A DNA stretch of 64,000 nt, from NCBI RefSeq assembly GCF_003254395.2, contig NC_037638.1, forward strand, positions 20,182,202 through 20,246,201. Direction: 5' to 3'. The translations under genes were made by a program, and so were the position numbers. The DNA is from Apis mellifera. Lineage: Eukaryota > Arthropoda > Insecta > Hymenoptera > Apidae. The notes beneath the pieces are model-generated. The model was not told the DNA's origin and made no database searches. It saw only the letters and a program-made list of their open reading frames with translations. Shown here piece after piece: positions 13,450-25,601 of the stretch (positions are counted from its first letter, which is position 1; every line of letters starts with the position of its first letter).

Positions 13450-16400
13450 CATTTTCACGCTATCTCTGGCAGCATATCGACAGAAAACGTCACCGCGAGT
13501 CGCTTTCTTTTCCCCTTCGACTTGTCGCGATTTCCGCCGAGTGTATCTTTAAACAGACGCGAGAAGACAAAGAATCGTTAATTATTCTCGTTTCGAATCG
13601 AATAGAAAGAGAGAGAGAAAAGATCCTTAAATTCAAGAATATTCTGTCATGGCGCAAAAATTAAGTCACTATTATTATTATAAATTAATAAATATATCTT
13701 TCATTGTAAATCAATCAAATTTTTAGCTCGAATAGATCGTCCATATTCAACTATGCTCTCCTCCCGCGGATGGAATTTTTCTGGCAAACCCCGATATACC
13801 TTAACACGTGACTCGATTTCCCTCGATCGGCAAGGATGATCGCACGTACGACGTTATTGCGAATTTAACACGGCCTAATCGAGCGTACGTTCTATCGGGT
13901 AATATTCCGGCTAGGTGGCCGAGGCTTCCCTAGCTACTCCACTTTTTAACCCGTTTCCGATCCCGTTGAAATTTCAACTCGTTTCTGAGGATATCCACCG
14001 ACACCCACCCATATAACCGCGCACGTTTTACGGGAATTAATATTTACGCGGGTAAAAATCGAAGACGTAAAGAATGATTGGAGGGGAAGGGAAGGGAGAA
14101 AAATCCAATATCCGGGTAAATGTTGTTTTAAACGGTTACCTCGGTGTACGAGAGAAATTCAAATTGAAGAATTTGCCTTTCGTTTTGCTCGTGCGTTGGA
14201 GGGGATCACGCGGTTTTTGCACCGGATCAGTCATCCGTTGCAACGGTTTCACCTTTCGTTTTCACCACTCGGGACGCGTCTTTTACGTATTCCGTCTTCG
14301 TGATGGAATATGAAATGCGAACGGCCGAACGGTTTCTCGCCTTTCCACCATGATCCACGGTGTAATATCTCTCTTTTCGGTTCATCGAGGGGAGAGGAGG
14401 GGAGAGGAGATTCGTGTACCGAATCTGATCGAATCCCCGCTGCGAAGCAGGGGGATCAATCAGAGACGTGCGTTTATTTTGGAACGGGAGAAAATAAGCC
14501 GTCATCGTTTATTGGATATTACCGATCCCGGATATCGAGTTTAGTTTGATCGAGTTGGTAAAGTTAATCAAGTTCATCGATGATTCCGTCGCCTGTTGAC
14601 ACGGTGGAATCACGTTCCTATGGATCGGATTTTAGTATGGATGTTTGATTAATTGAACCGAAGGCAAATCGAAGGTGTGGCTTTTGTCGCCAGAAATATC
14701 ATCGAGCGAAATTTTTGTAATACGCTTTTTGTATATACATAACAATGAAATAACGGAAGACGGAGTCGGATTAATACATTCGTAATTTCGTGTTTAAAAT
14801 ATAACTCGTTAATTATTTTTGTGAAAAAAATGAGTGGAAATTGAATATCGCATGGCGAATAGAAAGGATTTTTAATTTTTTACGAGTATATAGGTTATAT
14901 AGGGATCGTGTAAAGATCAATTTTACTTTTTAAATTTATGTACACGCTTTTTTTTTATATACTACGCTATCGATATCGTTCTATACCAAAAAATTTCCGC
15001 TATAAATAAAAAATAGTTTAGCGAGTTTTTATCAGAAATGATCTATGCTCCTGCGTTCTATCCCCAATAATACGAAGAATAATAACATCAAGTTATTTCT
15101 CTCTTCTGTACAAATATACCGCGATTTTTTTTACGAATCACTATTTTATACAATATTAATTGTGATTAATATTAATATTATATTTAAAATTTACGTAAAA
15201 TTTATTAACATTATTATGCATTTATGATCGCGAACATTTATCGAAACTATCGGCTTGTATGAATTTCAATGAATGAAAACGTAAAATCGTATGTAAATCG
15301 TGTATCATTAGAAGGTTATACCGATCCTCTTCCTAGATATTTCCTAAAATCGTAGCCACCATTAATTTCTTCTTTTCATTCCCGTATCACGGACGAATCG
15401 AAGTTTCTTCCGCGTATACGATTGTTATCGTTCCATCTTACATCTCCCGGAAACGTGCAATATTCCTCCGTATCCTCGATTACCCGAGAAAGAGATTGCC
15501 TGTACGAGAGCCGATGTCCTCGTTAAAATATCCTTTTTCGCTCAAATTCGAGCAACTGATCCCCGTTTCCCATAAAACGCTTACTCCGATATTTCCGCGT
15601 CTTTAAACCATCGAAATTGCTTCACCTCGTTTCAATACACGGTGAACTCACTCGTTGCTCTTTGCGTATCAATTTTCAATTCCATCCTTTCGATCTTGCA
15701 ACAAAACTTGAACGGTTATTCACAATGTTCGGTGCCATGGATTTTTCCTCAATGGATTTTCTCTCGAGTCTTTTCTTTTTTCAATATAATACGAAAGAAA
15801 AAACTTCAAAAAAGTACGCGTCAACTGCTCGATTAAACGATCGAGGAGCTCCCTAAATGTTTTTATGTTTTTTAAGTATATTCCGCGCAGAGCGTTTAAT
15901 TTTTTACACTTTTTTGCAATTCATGTTTAAAAATCTGTTGGAATTTTTGATCGTCTACCGAGAACTTGGTCGAAAAGAATAGTAAAAAAAAGAAAAGAAA
16001 TTAATAGAAACAATTGATAAAATTTGTACGAAATTTCAGTCGATTCTTATCAAAACAGTTCAACAATTATTATTCTTTCCTCGAGCGAATGTACGAAATG
16101 AAAGAATCGAGATTTTAATCTGATCTGAATAGGAAAACGGCTCGATTAAAATTCCAGATCGACGTACGATATACGTTTTATTTGCTGTTAATCGCGAAAC
16201 CAACTCTACCATCGAGTCTCTCACACGAGTTGACACACGAGTTTTGCTTGAATCCCGTTTTCAAATCGGCCATTTTCGCCGGAAATATCAAAGTGACCGC
16301 GCGTTCGACGGAAACAAAAGAAGCGAGCGGAAGAGAAGCTAGGGGCCAGGTAGCGGCGACGCGATTCCAATGGAGGGAGGTTTTTTTCGCGGCACCTCTT

Positions 16401-16900
16401 CTCCCTCCCGACGATTTACGATCCTGGTGGAAAAAAACCTCCTCTCTTGGCAGGAAAATTTTAACCTGCCAACTGTGCCGCACCCGTGACCCAGATATTC
16501 CCCATGCTGAACGCGCGAATCGTCCGGGATTTACGAGTTCGCATCGACACGTGACGCAATTAAGCGACGCGATTTTTCATCGCCATAAATTCTAACCTGA
16601 TCGAATCTGGCTCGGATCGTGCATCGACTCGAGAAGGAATATATTTGATTCTGTAGTTGGCACGGCCAAAAGAATTCTTTCCAAAAATATATTCCCCAAT
16701 GTATATACCTCAACACGTATATCTCGGCATATAATTGATATAAATCACGCTACTTTTACGTAAACTATTATCGCGTTTCATCGAGAATTCATGATTTTTC
16801 TCGCGAAAAAGATTAAAAATGAAAATTCGCAAGAGTTAGTTTGCGAATCCGTCTCGGATATCCAAAAACATTTCTCGCAATATCGCGTTGATATAGAAAA

Positions 16901-16958
<58 letters not shown>
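16901..16958. repeat. (TA)n microsatellite, about 24 units, ending in (CA)n
   Basis: An uninterrupted alternating TA run of roughly 48 bases passes into ACACACAC. It is the longest dinucleotide repeat in the window and is likely polymorphic in length. Confidence 0.95.
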
Positions 16959-17072
16959 TTTCTTTCATAATGCACAACCGATATCTCTCAGCAACGAGCT
17001 AGCTTTTTTCCTCCCCACAGCGTGTACCGTTTGTCGTAGAGACCTCGATAGACAGTCTCTCGTCCCCGATAG

Positions 17073-17080
17073 TATAAAAG
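17073..17080 (+). promoter_or_regulatory. Candidate TATA box
   Basis: TATAAAAG matches the TATA consensus perfectly and lies in a non-repetitive stretch (16980-17110). About 27-30 bases downstream is TTTACACCGTACAATT, which has no strong initiator. No convincing coding exon follows on the plus strand within the next kilobase. It may be a chance match or the promoter of a non-coding transcript. Confidence 0.15.
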
Positions 17081-17565
17081 GGTTAAACGAACTTTACACC
17101 GTACAATTACCAAACTATTTCAACCCTCGAGAATACGTGTTTCGGTATATTTTCCACGCGAGCGAGCGCAAATTTCTTTATACCCCTCTCTCAGCCAACT
17201 TCTGGGTCGGCAACCTCATCTCCGGCTCGTTTAAGCGTGCAAATGGCTCCCTCCCTCCCTTTCCTCCCTCCACTCGAAGGAGGAGGGAAAGGAAAAATCG
17301 TTTGGAAACGAGACCTCCCCCGATAACGCTAGATCGACCTATTACGGAATTATTGTTAACGTATTCCGTCCGCGTCTATGTCATTTGGTAAAGTTCCAAT
17401 CTTCGCGTCCTATTGTCGCTGCGCGGCGCAGACAGTGGCAATTACCGGCCAATTAAGCCACCTCCGCATCCATTCGCCACCCTTCGTCCTCTGCCCATCC
17501 CACCCCTTCGACCATCCACCAAACCTCTCATCCTCCGCTATTTTCGCCGCGTCACCCGGAACACC

Positions 17566-17590
17566 GAGGGAAACAGAGGGAAACAGAGAG
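17566..17590. repeat. Tandem 10-mer GAGGGAAACA, two copies
   Basis: Two exact adjacent copies followed by GAGAG. Confidence 0.85.
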
Positions 17591-17933
17591 CGAGTGCGCG
17601 TCGCTTAGACACACTGTCAACCGCGTCCAATTCCCGCGTATATATTCGACTTGCCAAAGGTGACGATAACGTTATCTCCTCTTTCTCTCCGTTTCCCCCG
17701 CGTTATAGCACGTTATAGGATGTTTAATCGTTTTCCATCATCCTGTTTCGCGGCCAAACGTAAACGAATTTCCCGCGAGGATTGAATATCGTGATTGGGC
17801 AACATCTGGATCATCTGCCTTTTCTTTTCTACATCGTGTATGATTGTCCATCCAGCGCGTACAAGTTATTTTAAATAATAAAGTCAGTTATGGATACTTA
17901 GGAAATAAAACGAATGTATAGATAGTCGAGTTA

Positions 17934-18120
17934 TAAAGGATGTCTCCAAAATTAACGCAAGATTTGAATTAAAGAGAGTTTTTAAAATATTATTTTTAAA
18001 ATATTGTTGTTGTATCGTATAACGCTCTTTTACTAACCCTTCTTTTTTCAGGGTTGCCAACAACTTAATGCAAAAATGGCGGCAAATTCAAATCTTGCGT
18101 TAATTTTAGGACACCCTTTA
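17934..18120. mobile_element. MITE-like element with ~35-bp terminal inverted repeats and TA duplication
   Basis: The two ends are inverted copies of one another. The left arm is 17934-17970 and begins TAAAGGATGTCTCCAAAATT. The right arm is 18085-18120 and, read on the minus strand, begins TAAAGGGTGTCCTAAAATT. Both then continue AACGCAAGATTTGAATT. They differ only by one substitution and a small indel/substitution near position 12. Each end is flanked by or starts with TA (17934-17935 and 18119-18120), as expected for Tc1/mariner-superfamily insertion at a TA dinucleotide, which would make the element proper 17936-18118 (~183 bp). The interior (about 115 bp) is AT-rich and encodes no transposase, so this is a non-autonomous, internally deleted element. 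The near-identical arms suggest it is not very old. Confidence 0.85.
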
Positions 18121-20137
18121 TTAGCATCGCGTATACGTTAATAATATCATATAAATCGTACCGATTTAAATGCTCGACGATGAAATCCGAATTATATCAT
18201 CGATTCGCAGTATTTTTCCGTTAAAAACGTTACAACACCACCTTCCCTTCTACTTTTAAAGTAGAACCTTGACGGAATCGCAATCATCTTTGGACGCGTG
18301 GATAATCTCGCAATCTCGTCCAGAATTTAACGAAGATTACTTTGGATTACTTGGTCGCGAGAACTACCACCATCTTGCGAACTTCTTCTACACGTAGACG
18401 CTTTGATCTTGTACACGACTTGTCAGCTTCTGCACGAAAACAATCCGTTATGGAATATCGATTGCCACGCAACGTGGGATCGTGGGAGGAGGAGAGGGGA
18501 GGCTGGAGGCGATGTTCAACCACCCTCGTGTCGCGACAGAGAAGCAACGCTCCCCCATGAATCTTGATGAATTCTTTATGAACAGGTTTGCGGTCCGCCC
18601 CTCTCTCTCTCTCTCCCTGAACCTCTTCGTGAATTTACCCCTCGAAGCGTTTTTTCGGGACAGTGTTTGCCACTTTGAAAGTGGTATTTTTTCAAGAGGT
18701 GAAACGAGAGTCCGAGTTGCCGAGATGGGACACGCCGATTGCACGCTTGTGTCCTCCATTATGTGAATCGCAAAAGAATTTTTAAGCAAGATATGTTTGT
18801 TCGATCGAAAGATCCATATATTCATCGCGATCAAGATTATTCCACGCTTTTTTCTTCTACCGATTCTCGACAATACTCTCGACTCGAGTGTTTATTACAC
18901 GAAGTGATTCAAGTTTGATCGGGAAATTTTAATAATAATTCAAAGATAAAATTATTGCAAAAATTGAAACTATTAAAATTGATATTTCTATTAACGATTC
19001 CTTCGTTTACTTTGTACGATTCCATCATTTGTTAAGATTTTCGAGATTTCGATTCGATTCCAATATAAAAAGGAAACGCTGGAAATTGTATCGAAAATTA
19101 TAACTCATTACGATATACAATTTACTTGTTCGTAATGAGATAAACGATGAAACGTTATTCAAAACGATATATCCAAACTTGAAACTTTGAATCGATGCAC
19201 GACGCACGATATATTTATTACTTTTTAACAGAATTTTGAAATCGGAATAACTTTTCATCCGCAACGATCTAATTTAATATTTCCAACACATACACCCACG
19301 TTTGCCGAAATTAACGATTTATTTTTCGTATTTAAATGAACGAAAATCGAAGGAGGCAACGTCTGTTGAATATTTATGCGGGTATATATAAATTAGGTGG
19401 AAATTTCGGTGAAATCTGGTAACAAGTTCGAAAGGGATTGATCGAAGTTGAACGATGGAAGATGGTGGCTACGTCCACGAGAAGATAGAATAAGTTTTCC
19501 CGGGGTATTCCCACGGAGCTACGTCGGAATGACTTTGACGAGGATGAGAAACGAACGACGTCCCAACAAACTCCCTTATATTCCTTTATATCCGGAAACA
19601 AACGTTCCTCCGACGTTGGTCGTAAAAGGGACGAGGAAGAAATTGATTTCGATTGGGCCGCGTGGAAATTGTTCGATGCCTTCTCGTTCCTCCCGCGGAT
19701 CAATTCTGGCCAAAGCTCGTAAATAGCTTTAGAACGTCGGCTTAGATCGCTCACAACGATTCCTTAACGCGGCCAATCCTCGAGATCGTCCCTATTAGCT
19801 TCCACATTTCGACCAACGAATTTCAACGAAATTCCCTAAAATCTTTTCAACAATTTTCTTTTCTCTTTTTTTAAAAGTTCGTGAAAAGAGTTAGCGTCAA
19901 CGATATAAAATTCCAAGTTCACATTAATTATATCAATCAATGATACAAAATGCGAGACAAGTTCCAATTTATTATTTATCACGTGAGAGTGATTTTATTA
20001 TCAAAATATAATATCGTTTGCATAAAGGTGACGAACGATAATTACACCAATCGAATCAAAGTTTCAGAATCGAAGAATCGATCTTTGAGAAATAAAAAAA
20101 AAAAAGAAAAAAAAAAATCACCACATTTATCTCAATA

Positions 20138-20460
20138 TATTTGCACAGATGCAAATTATTCAATCTTGGATCAATGGAACGATGGACGATGGCTACGCAA
20201 TGGCTATTCAGAATTGATAGGTGATCCGGACAAGAGTGAGCTCGACTTCATATTCGTCGAGGCGTGTGCATGGCGGCTCGGTTTCTCTCCTGGTGTTCGA
20301 TCGACGTGTAATTAACAGGAGAGAGCTAACGATACGGGATCGCGGGTTGCCGTAAATCCAGCGACGCAAACTGACGCGTGTCCGACCGGCTCAAGATCAG
20401 ATACGTCCGTTCAGATGCGGGGTATCGAAACGTGGATATGCAAATATACATGATTTATCC
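20138..20460. promoter_or_regulatory. High-complexity non-coding block with two POU octamers
   Basis: This block is free of simple repeats and balanced in composition, unlike the AT-rich and purine-rich sequence around it. It contains two perfect ATGCAAAT octamers at 20149-20156 and 20438-20445, the classic POU-domain binding site. It lies in the upstream region/first intron of the IgSF gene, and neural adhesion genes are often controlled by POU factors. Enhancer function is inferred, not shown. Confidence 0.25.
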
Positions 20461-22351
20461 CCGTTTCCCTCCTATAATTCACCGCCCTTGATAATTGTCG
20501 CGCTTATTCTTCGCCGATGTCCAATCAATCCACATTATTACGAAATCATTGAAATCACCGTGAAATCATATTTCCGTTTCAATTTCGTCCCGTCGAAATT
20601 ATTATTCCACCATGAAATAAAGTATTCGCCCGACTTGTCGGAAGAGGCTCTTGTTCGACGATCGATAAAATTATAATTCCAAATCCCCTTGCATCCTCTG
20701 ACGCAAATTTGTAACAAACGAGAGAGAGAGAATATAATAATCTCGACTCATCCGAGTTTCCACGTCGTCTAACGAGGAGAAAGTTGGCTTGCGAGATTAA
20801 CCAGAAAGGAAACACTCGGTCGATTTTCACGCTTTCGTCTTCTCTCCGCGAATCTTGACATTCCTTCTCACTACGTCTTTCGATTTCTGGAAAGTGTCTG
20901 GAAAACCGGCACCCGTAAATCGTATCAATTTATTCCAATCTTCGCGCCGGCTAATGGAAGCCGAGGTTCTTGCACCGTCTCCTTCCCTTCCTCTCTCTCT
21001 CTCTGTCTCTTCCTTGTCCGTCTCCTCGCTGTTGCGCTCCTTTCAAGACAGGAGAGAAAGACAACCGTTGGGGAATCCAGGCTTGCTCTCTAAACGAGGG
21101 TTAATGAGCCACCGTCGAGACCTTTCCCTCCAACGCGATATTTTATCGTTTATTCTGCCCTCGTTACCCACCGAACCCGGCGTAAGAATTTCTCCGTATC
21201 CCTAGAAATTACCATCCTCCTCCCCTTCCCTCTCCGCCCTCCCCTACACCATCGACCGGTACAGTGATTAGAGGAAGGAAACAGAGTCTTGTAACCCTCG
21301 GTGATATTTTTCCCTCCCTCGCCGGTAATTAACCATGTCGGGGGATCTCTTGCACGCTCGAAACACGCTAACGAACGTTTCTTCGTTACGAGATCCCTCT
21401 CTATTTTTTATCATTCTCTCTTTTTTCTTTCTTCTTCTTCTTCTTTTTCCCCGAATATATTTAATCAAACCGAAGCGCTCCGTTTCTCCCTTCTTAGCTA
21501 AGACTAAGAAATCGAAACCCGTTAAACCCAAGGTAACTGAAGGAGGAGAGTGGAAAGATCCACTGGCTGTTTCATATCGCAAATGAAAGCCCCGGTCTCT
21601 TCTCGGTTCGATTCCCAGCGTGGCCTCTCCTCTCCTCTCGAGAAACTTCCGACCAAGAGTTGTTTTATATACTCGCGGCGAAACTTTTCTCCGTGCTTAG
21701 ATTCGCACGCTCTTTGCTCGCCTCCTCCTCCTCCACCGCCTCCTCGACCTTCCTTAATACCCTTGAAAGATTGCACCACCCGCGAGACGAAGCGATAGGA
21801 GAAGGTGGCACCGCGCGATCCATGCCTGGTCCATTAACTCGAATGAGGGAAGCTCCAAAGATTACATCCTCGATCGCGTATCAACCAAATTCCACGAATT
21901 CCACGAATCGTGGAACCCGCGATCGATGAACCATGCAACCTTGCACGATTTATCGCCATCATTACAGTGATATACACACACTGGTTCAAAGAAAAAGTCA
22001 CTAGACGAAGTAAACCAGTTTCGAGTATATCCAGCTTCAAATCGTTTCTTGCCACAATTGTGAATTTTGTTATTAAGTTCGTTAATTTCTACTTCTTCAA
22101 TTAATCCCTGTTTACCCAATTTATTCATTCGCTTCATTTTCATATCAATTAATATATATATCGATTATTATATTAATTTTGGCAAAAAAAATATCGCAAA
22201 GCTCTTCTGGCCGAATTATTTTCATCGTATCAGAACCATGGCACCGGTGCCCAACGAATACGCACAATAAAATCAGGAAAAAAGCCAATCACATGACTAG
22301 TTGAAACTATTTGACCTAGTTTTGGCAACGCGTCGGCCCAGCCTAGATGGC

Positions 22352-22371
22352 AGAGGAGGAGGAGGAGGAGA
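22352..22371. repeat. (AGG)n microsatellite
   Basis: About six GGA units. Confidence 0.9.
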
Positions 22372-22920
22372 AGGGTGGCCGATGCGAGCGGTAGCTGCGA
22401 TGGGAAAAAAAGGTTTCGATCGGTGTTGCTCGCGATTTTTCATCGGAGGGATGATATCGGCCACTCTCGTCCGCCGCGAGACCATTTTCACCGCTTAATA
22501 CTTTCGTCCTATCCGCCCTTCCTCTTCCCATTCGCAACCCTTTCGCCGCGATATCATCCCGATGTCACCGATATCTCTCGAACCCTACCCGCGGATGAAA
22601 ATGGAATATCAGCCCGGAATCCATAATCCCGAAGGGTAATATAGAAACAACGAGTGGAGACTCTTTTCGCAATTTATTGCCGCTATCATATGTATTTCTA
22701 TTCTCGCGAAAACATCGCCAATATTCGTAATTTTTTTTCCATCGAGGAGAGCCCTTTGCTCCAATAAAGTGAACAATTCGTCGACGATTGAATTTTCTAA
22801 CTGAGATTAACAATAATTTTTGCCACGAATTATTACTCGTCGTTTCTGCACGTTCGATTCGATCATTGAATCAAAGGTGTCGCGCGTAAAATCGATCGTT
22901 CCACCGAATTCGCGAAACTG

Positions 22921-23331
22921 GAGAATTGTTCGTTGTCGGTGTTTGCGGCGGTGGTGGTCGACTCGACGACTTACGCGCGTCACGTGACAGCACGCGTCAG
23001 GTCGCGGCACGCATCGTCGGATTTCGGTCGGCGAGAACAACGGCGGGATGGCGGTGAGGGGAGGGAGGATAGAAAGGGAGGAATCGAGGCGGAACGAAAG
23101 GGGACCTGCATGTAATTAACAAGCTCAGGCATTAAGCTCCACTCTGCATGATGAGTCACGTAATTCAAAGCTTAATGCGCGGCTATCTATATGTATGTAT
23201 ATCGAGTCGAGGCATCAGGCATCCATCGTAGCCAGGCTGGAAGAGAGTAACCGACAACGGATCCGACATCCGCGCTAACCGAGGCTCGAGCGAGCGAGCG
23301 GACCGACCGTCTCTCGGCGGCGTCGCTCTCC
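22921..23331 (+). promoter_or_regulatory. CpG-rich possible 5' UTR/promoter-proximal block
   Basis: This stretch is rich in CpG and poor in simple repeats compared with its surroundings. It contains runs such as GCGCGTCACGTGACAGC (with a CACGTG E-box) near 22977 and CGAGCGAGCGAGCG near 23289. A TATATGTATGTATAT motif near 23188-23203 lies roughly 30 bases before GAGGCATCAGG, which could be a TATA plus start-site arrangement, but the TCAGGC is not a good arthropod initiator. It immediately precedes the candidate signal-peptide frame at 23332. A promoter role is inference only. Confidence 0.2.
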
Positions 23332-23421
23332 ATGCATATGCAAACGGTTGCCTCGCTATTTGTTGGATGTTTCATCGGGATCTGGTTAGACAAACTGCAT
23401 CTGCATCAACTATCCCACCAG
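23332..23421 (+). CDS. Candidate signal-peptide exon (uncertain)
   Basis: An ATG at 23332 (a second in-frame ATG is at 23338) opens a frame whose first ~20 residues are signal-peptide-like: a short start, then the hydrophobic run VASLFVGCFIGIWL. The frame meets a possible donor CAG|GTACTG at 23422. It sits just downstream of a CpG-rich, relatively complex stretch that could be a 5' UTR. This would suit the first coding exon of a secreted or membrane protein such as the IgSF gene. However, the exon would end in phase 0, while the Ig exon at 50112 needs one base from its predecessor. Direct joining would therefore break the frame, and either an intermediate exon or a different donor would be required. 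In a second frame, starting from an ATG at 23367, the same donor gives the right phase, but that peptide has no signal sequence. Treat as a candidate only. Confidence 0.25.
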
Positions 23422-25572
23422 GTACTGGCTTTCCTCCTCGTTTCGAAAAGAGAGCTGCCTCCGTCGGTGTCGGAGTCCCAAACTGGATTGTCGAGTCGAA
23501 AATTGATAACGATGATTCGCCGAGTTTATTTGTTCAGTTAACCGTGGTTCGCGCTCGTTAAGGTTTCTGCGAAAATTACCATCCATTTAATATCATCTTG
23601 TAACTTAATCCAATCAATCCTCGTACGTTTGTTTCGATCTTTCGAATCGATCTTTTAAAGGCGATCATCGCTTTTAGGTAGCGCATCTCTGTTAAAACAT
23701 GTTGGTTTTTTATTCGTGTTTCCTCCAAGAGGAATTCGTTGACTTTTCCATTCGTTGTCGATACGTAACGACACGATTAAAACTTTCACGTATCTCGAAG
23801 CGATAAAGTAAGCGGTAAAACAGTCGAGAGTCATCGCTATTAATCACTCCCAATATCCATTCATCTTTCGAAAAGTTGTACTCGAATTGCAGAACGCACT
23901 TCGTATATACATCGACGTAATAATCTTCATCGAGACGTTTCCACATCGGCTCCGTCATAAATTTCCCGTACGTATCGCGTCCGTTATCGGTCGAGAACGT
24001 TTTCTTTGTAAACGTGGGACGGTGATTCGAACGGACAGGGGTAGCCGAGGAGGGAAGTGGAGCGCGAAATCGGCAAACATCGTTATCATAACAGAGTCGC
24101 AACAAACGCGACGCAAAAGATACAAGATTGGCGCGAGGGAAAAAGGGGTTAAGAATTTCGATCGTTTTTTGCGCCACTCGATCCAACTCGATAATAAAAT
24201 CGAGGGGAAAGCGGCTTATTGCAAGTCCTCGTTCCGCTCCATTTCGAGCCGCGTTTGTGGAAGAAAGCGATATATACCGTGGATCGAAACGTTGGAGGGC
24301 CCTTCGAAAACGTATCAATTTCTCGCTCCCCGATGAAAGAAGTATCCGTATCGGTTCCTCTTTTCCTCTCTGCCTGCGCGGCAAAATCAACCATCCCGCG
24401 CTTCTTCCCTTCGCTCTCTCTAGAAGAATATTAATTCATTAGCGAGGGAAGATTGTTCTCAGGGGTGGATCGATGAAATTAGACGCGACGTATATATGAA
24501 ATTCCAACGTTGATGTTTGTTTCGAATATCGAGAGGATTATTCGCGTTTCGATTCGTGCAAGATTCGAATTTTTTACGAGATTGTCCGGGCGAAGCGGAC
24601 AATCGCGACGTGGTATAGCGGCCGCTCTCTCGTCTTCCGGTTTAATTGAATCCTGTGAAACCGTACCGATACAAAGAGGAGCAAGGATTTTCAGACGATG
24701 AAACAGTTTCGAAACAATTTCTCGGGTGTCGATTCTGATGATACTGCAACAGATACTGCACACTGTCGAAAAGTTGAAATAAAAATGTGTCACGTACGTC
24801 CAAATATTATCCATTTCTCTAACGTTGCGATTTATCGAGTTAAGCAATCGAATCGATCGCGTCTGTGCAACGAATCGAGAGATTTCTTTTCTGTTAATCC
24901 TGACACTGAAAAGAATTTATCGTTATCCGTCATGATTCTTGCGCCTTGACTGTGATTAAAAGTCATTTTTAAGAATCCGGACGAGGATTTTTTCGAGCGA
25001 CAAAGACGGGCGAAAATTCGGCTCGTTAGAGCGACGAAGGGGAGGGGATGGCGGGAGTTGGAAAAAAGGGGGAAATTTCTTGGCAGAACGTACAAATGTA
25101 TATCGCGCGCGGAGGATCAAACGATCTGGCGGGACGGAGAGAAAAACGGAGCATTGCACTTTGTGGCAAAGACCGTCGATAAGTCACGCCGGTTTCTTTG
25201 ACCGATTCCATCGGAGGGCTTACCTTTCCTTTCCACGGATCCCCGCGTTTTGAATAATTCTTTTCTCTTCCCTTACGGCGCTCCCCGTGTTCGGTATCGG
25301 AATTTCTTTTTCCGCGGCCGACTAATGCACCCTTTATTACCCTCGACGAAGCGACAAAAGATTCCACTCGTATCGCTGCAATTAATTCCTATCCTCGAGG
25401 AGGCTTGCATTATGGAAATAAATACCCGGGGACGATTTGTATTCGCGGTTTCAGACTCTCCTGGCAAAAGGACGGCCGAGAGATCAGACGTCGAGGCGGT
25501 TGCTATTTTTTCTTCTTCTTCTTCTTTTTTCTTTCTTTCTTTCTTTCCTTCCTTTTTTTTCGATGTAAATAA

Positions 25573-25601
25573 CTACAGTCGGTTACAAAAGTCTTTGGTT
25601 T
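25573..25601 (+). mobile_element. Possible Tc1-like terminal fragment
   Basis: CTACAGTCGGTTACAAAAGT followed by CTTTGGTTT resembles the 'CAGT.GG..ACAAAAGT.TTTGG' ends of Tc1-like transposons. No partner repeat, target-site duplication or transposase is visible nearby. The match is short, so confidence is low. Confidence 0.3.

Larger units (their letters stand above)
12341..17110. other. Non-coding flank/intron, mostly AT-rich, 12341-17110
   Basis: Long AT-rich blocks lie at 12400-13150, 14680-15260 and 15850-16150, with (AT)n runs. A more complex segment lies at 13240-13530. No exon, RNA gene or transposon end was recognised apart from the listed repeats and the TATAAAAG motif. Confidence 0.6.
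17111..22920. other. Non-coding flank/intron, 17111-22920
   Basis: Holds the MITE-like element at 17934-18120 and the octamer-bearing block at 20138-20460. 18880-19340 and 19840-20130 are AT-rich. Pyrimidine-rich tracts occur at 20985-21030 and 21415-21450. A tandem TTCCACGAAT leads into a CCACGAATCGTGG palindrome at 21890-21913. No exon is supported. Confidence 0.6.
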
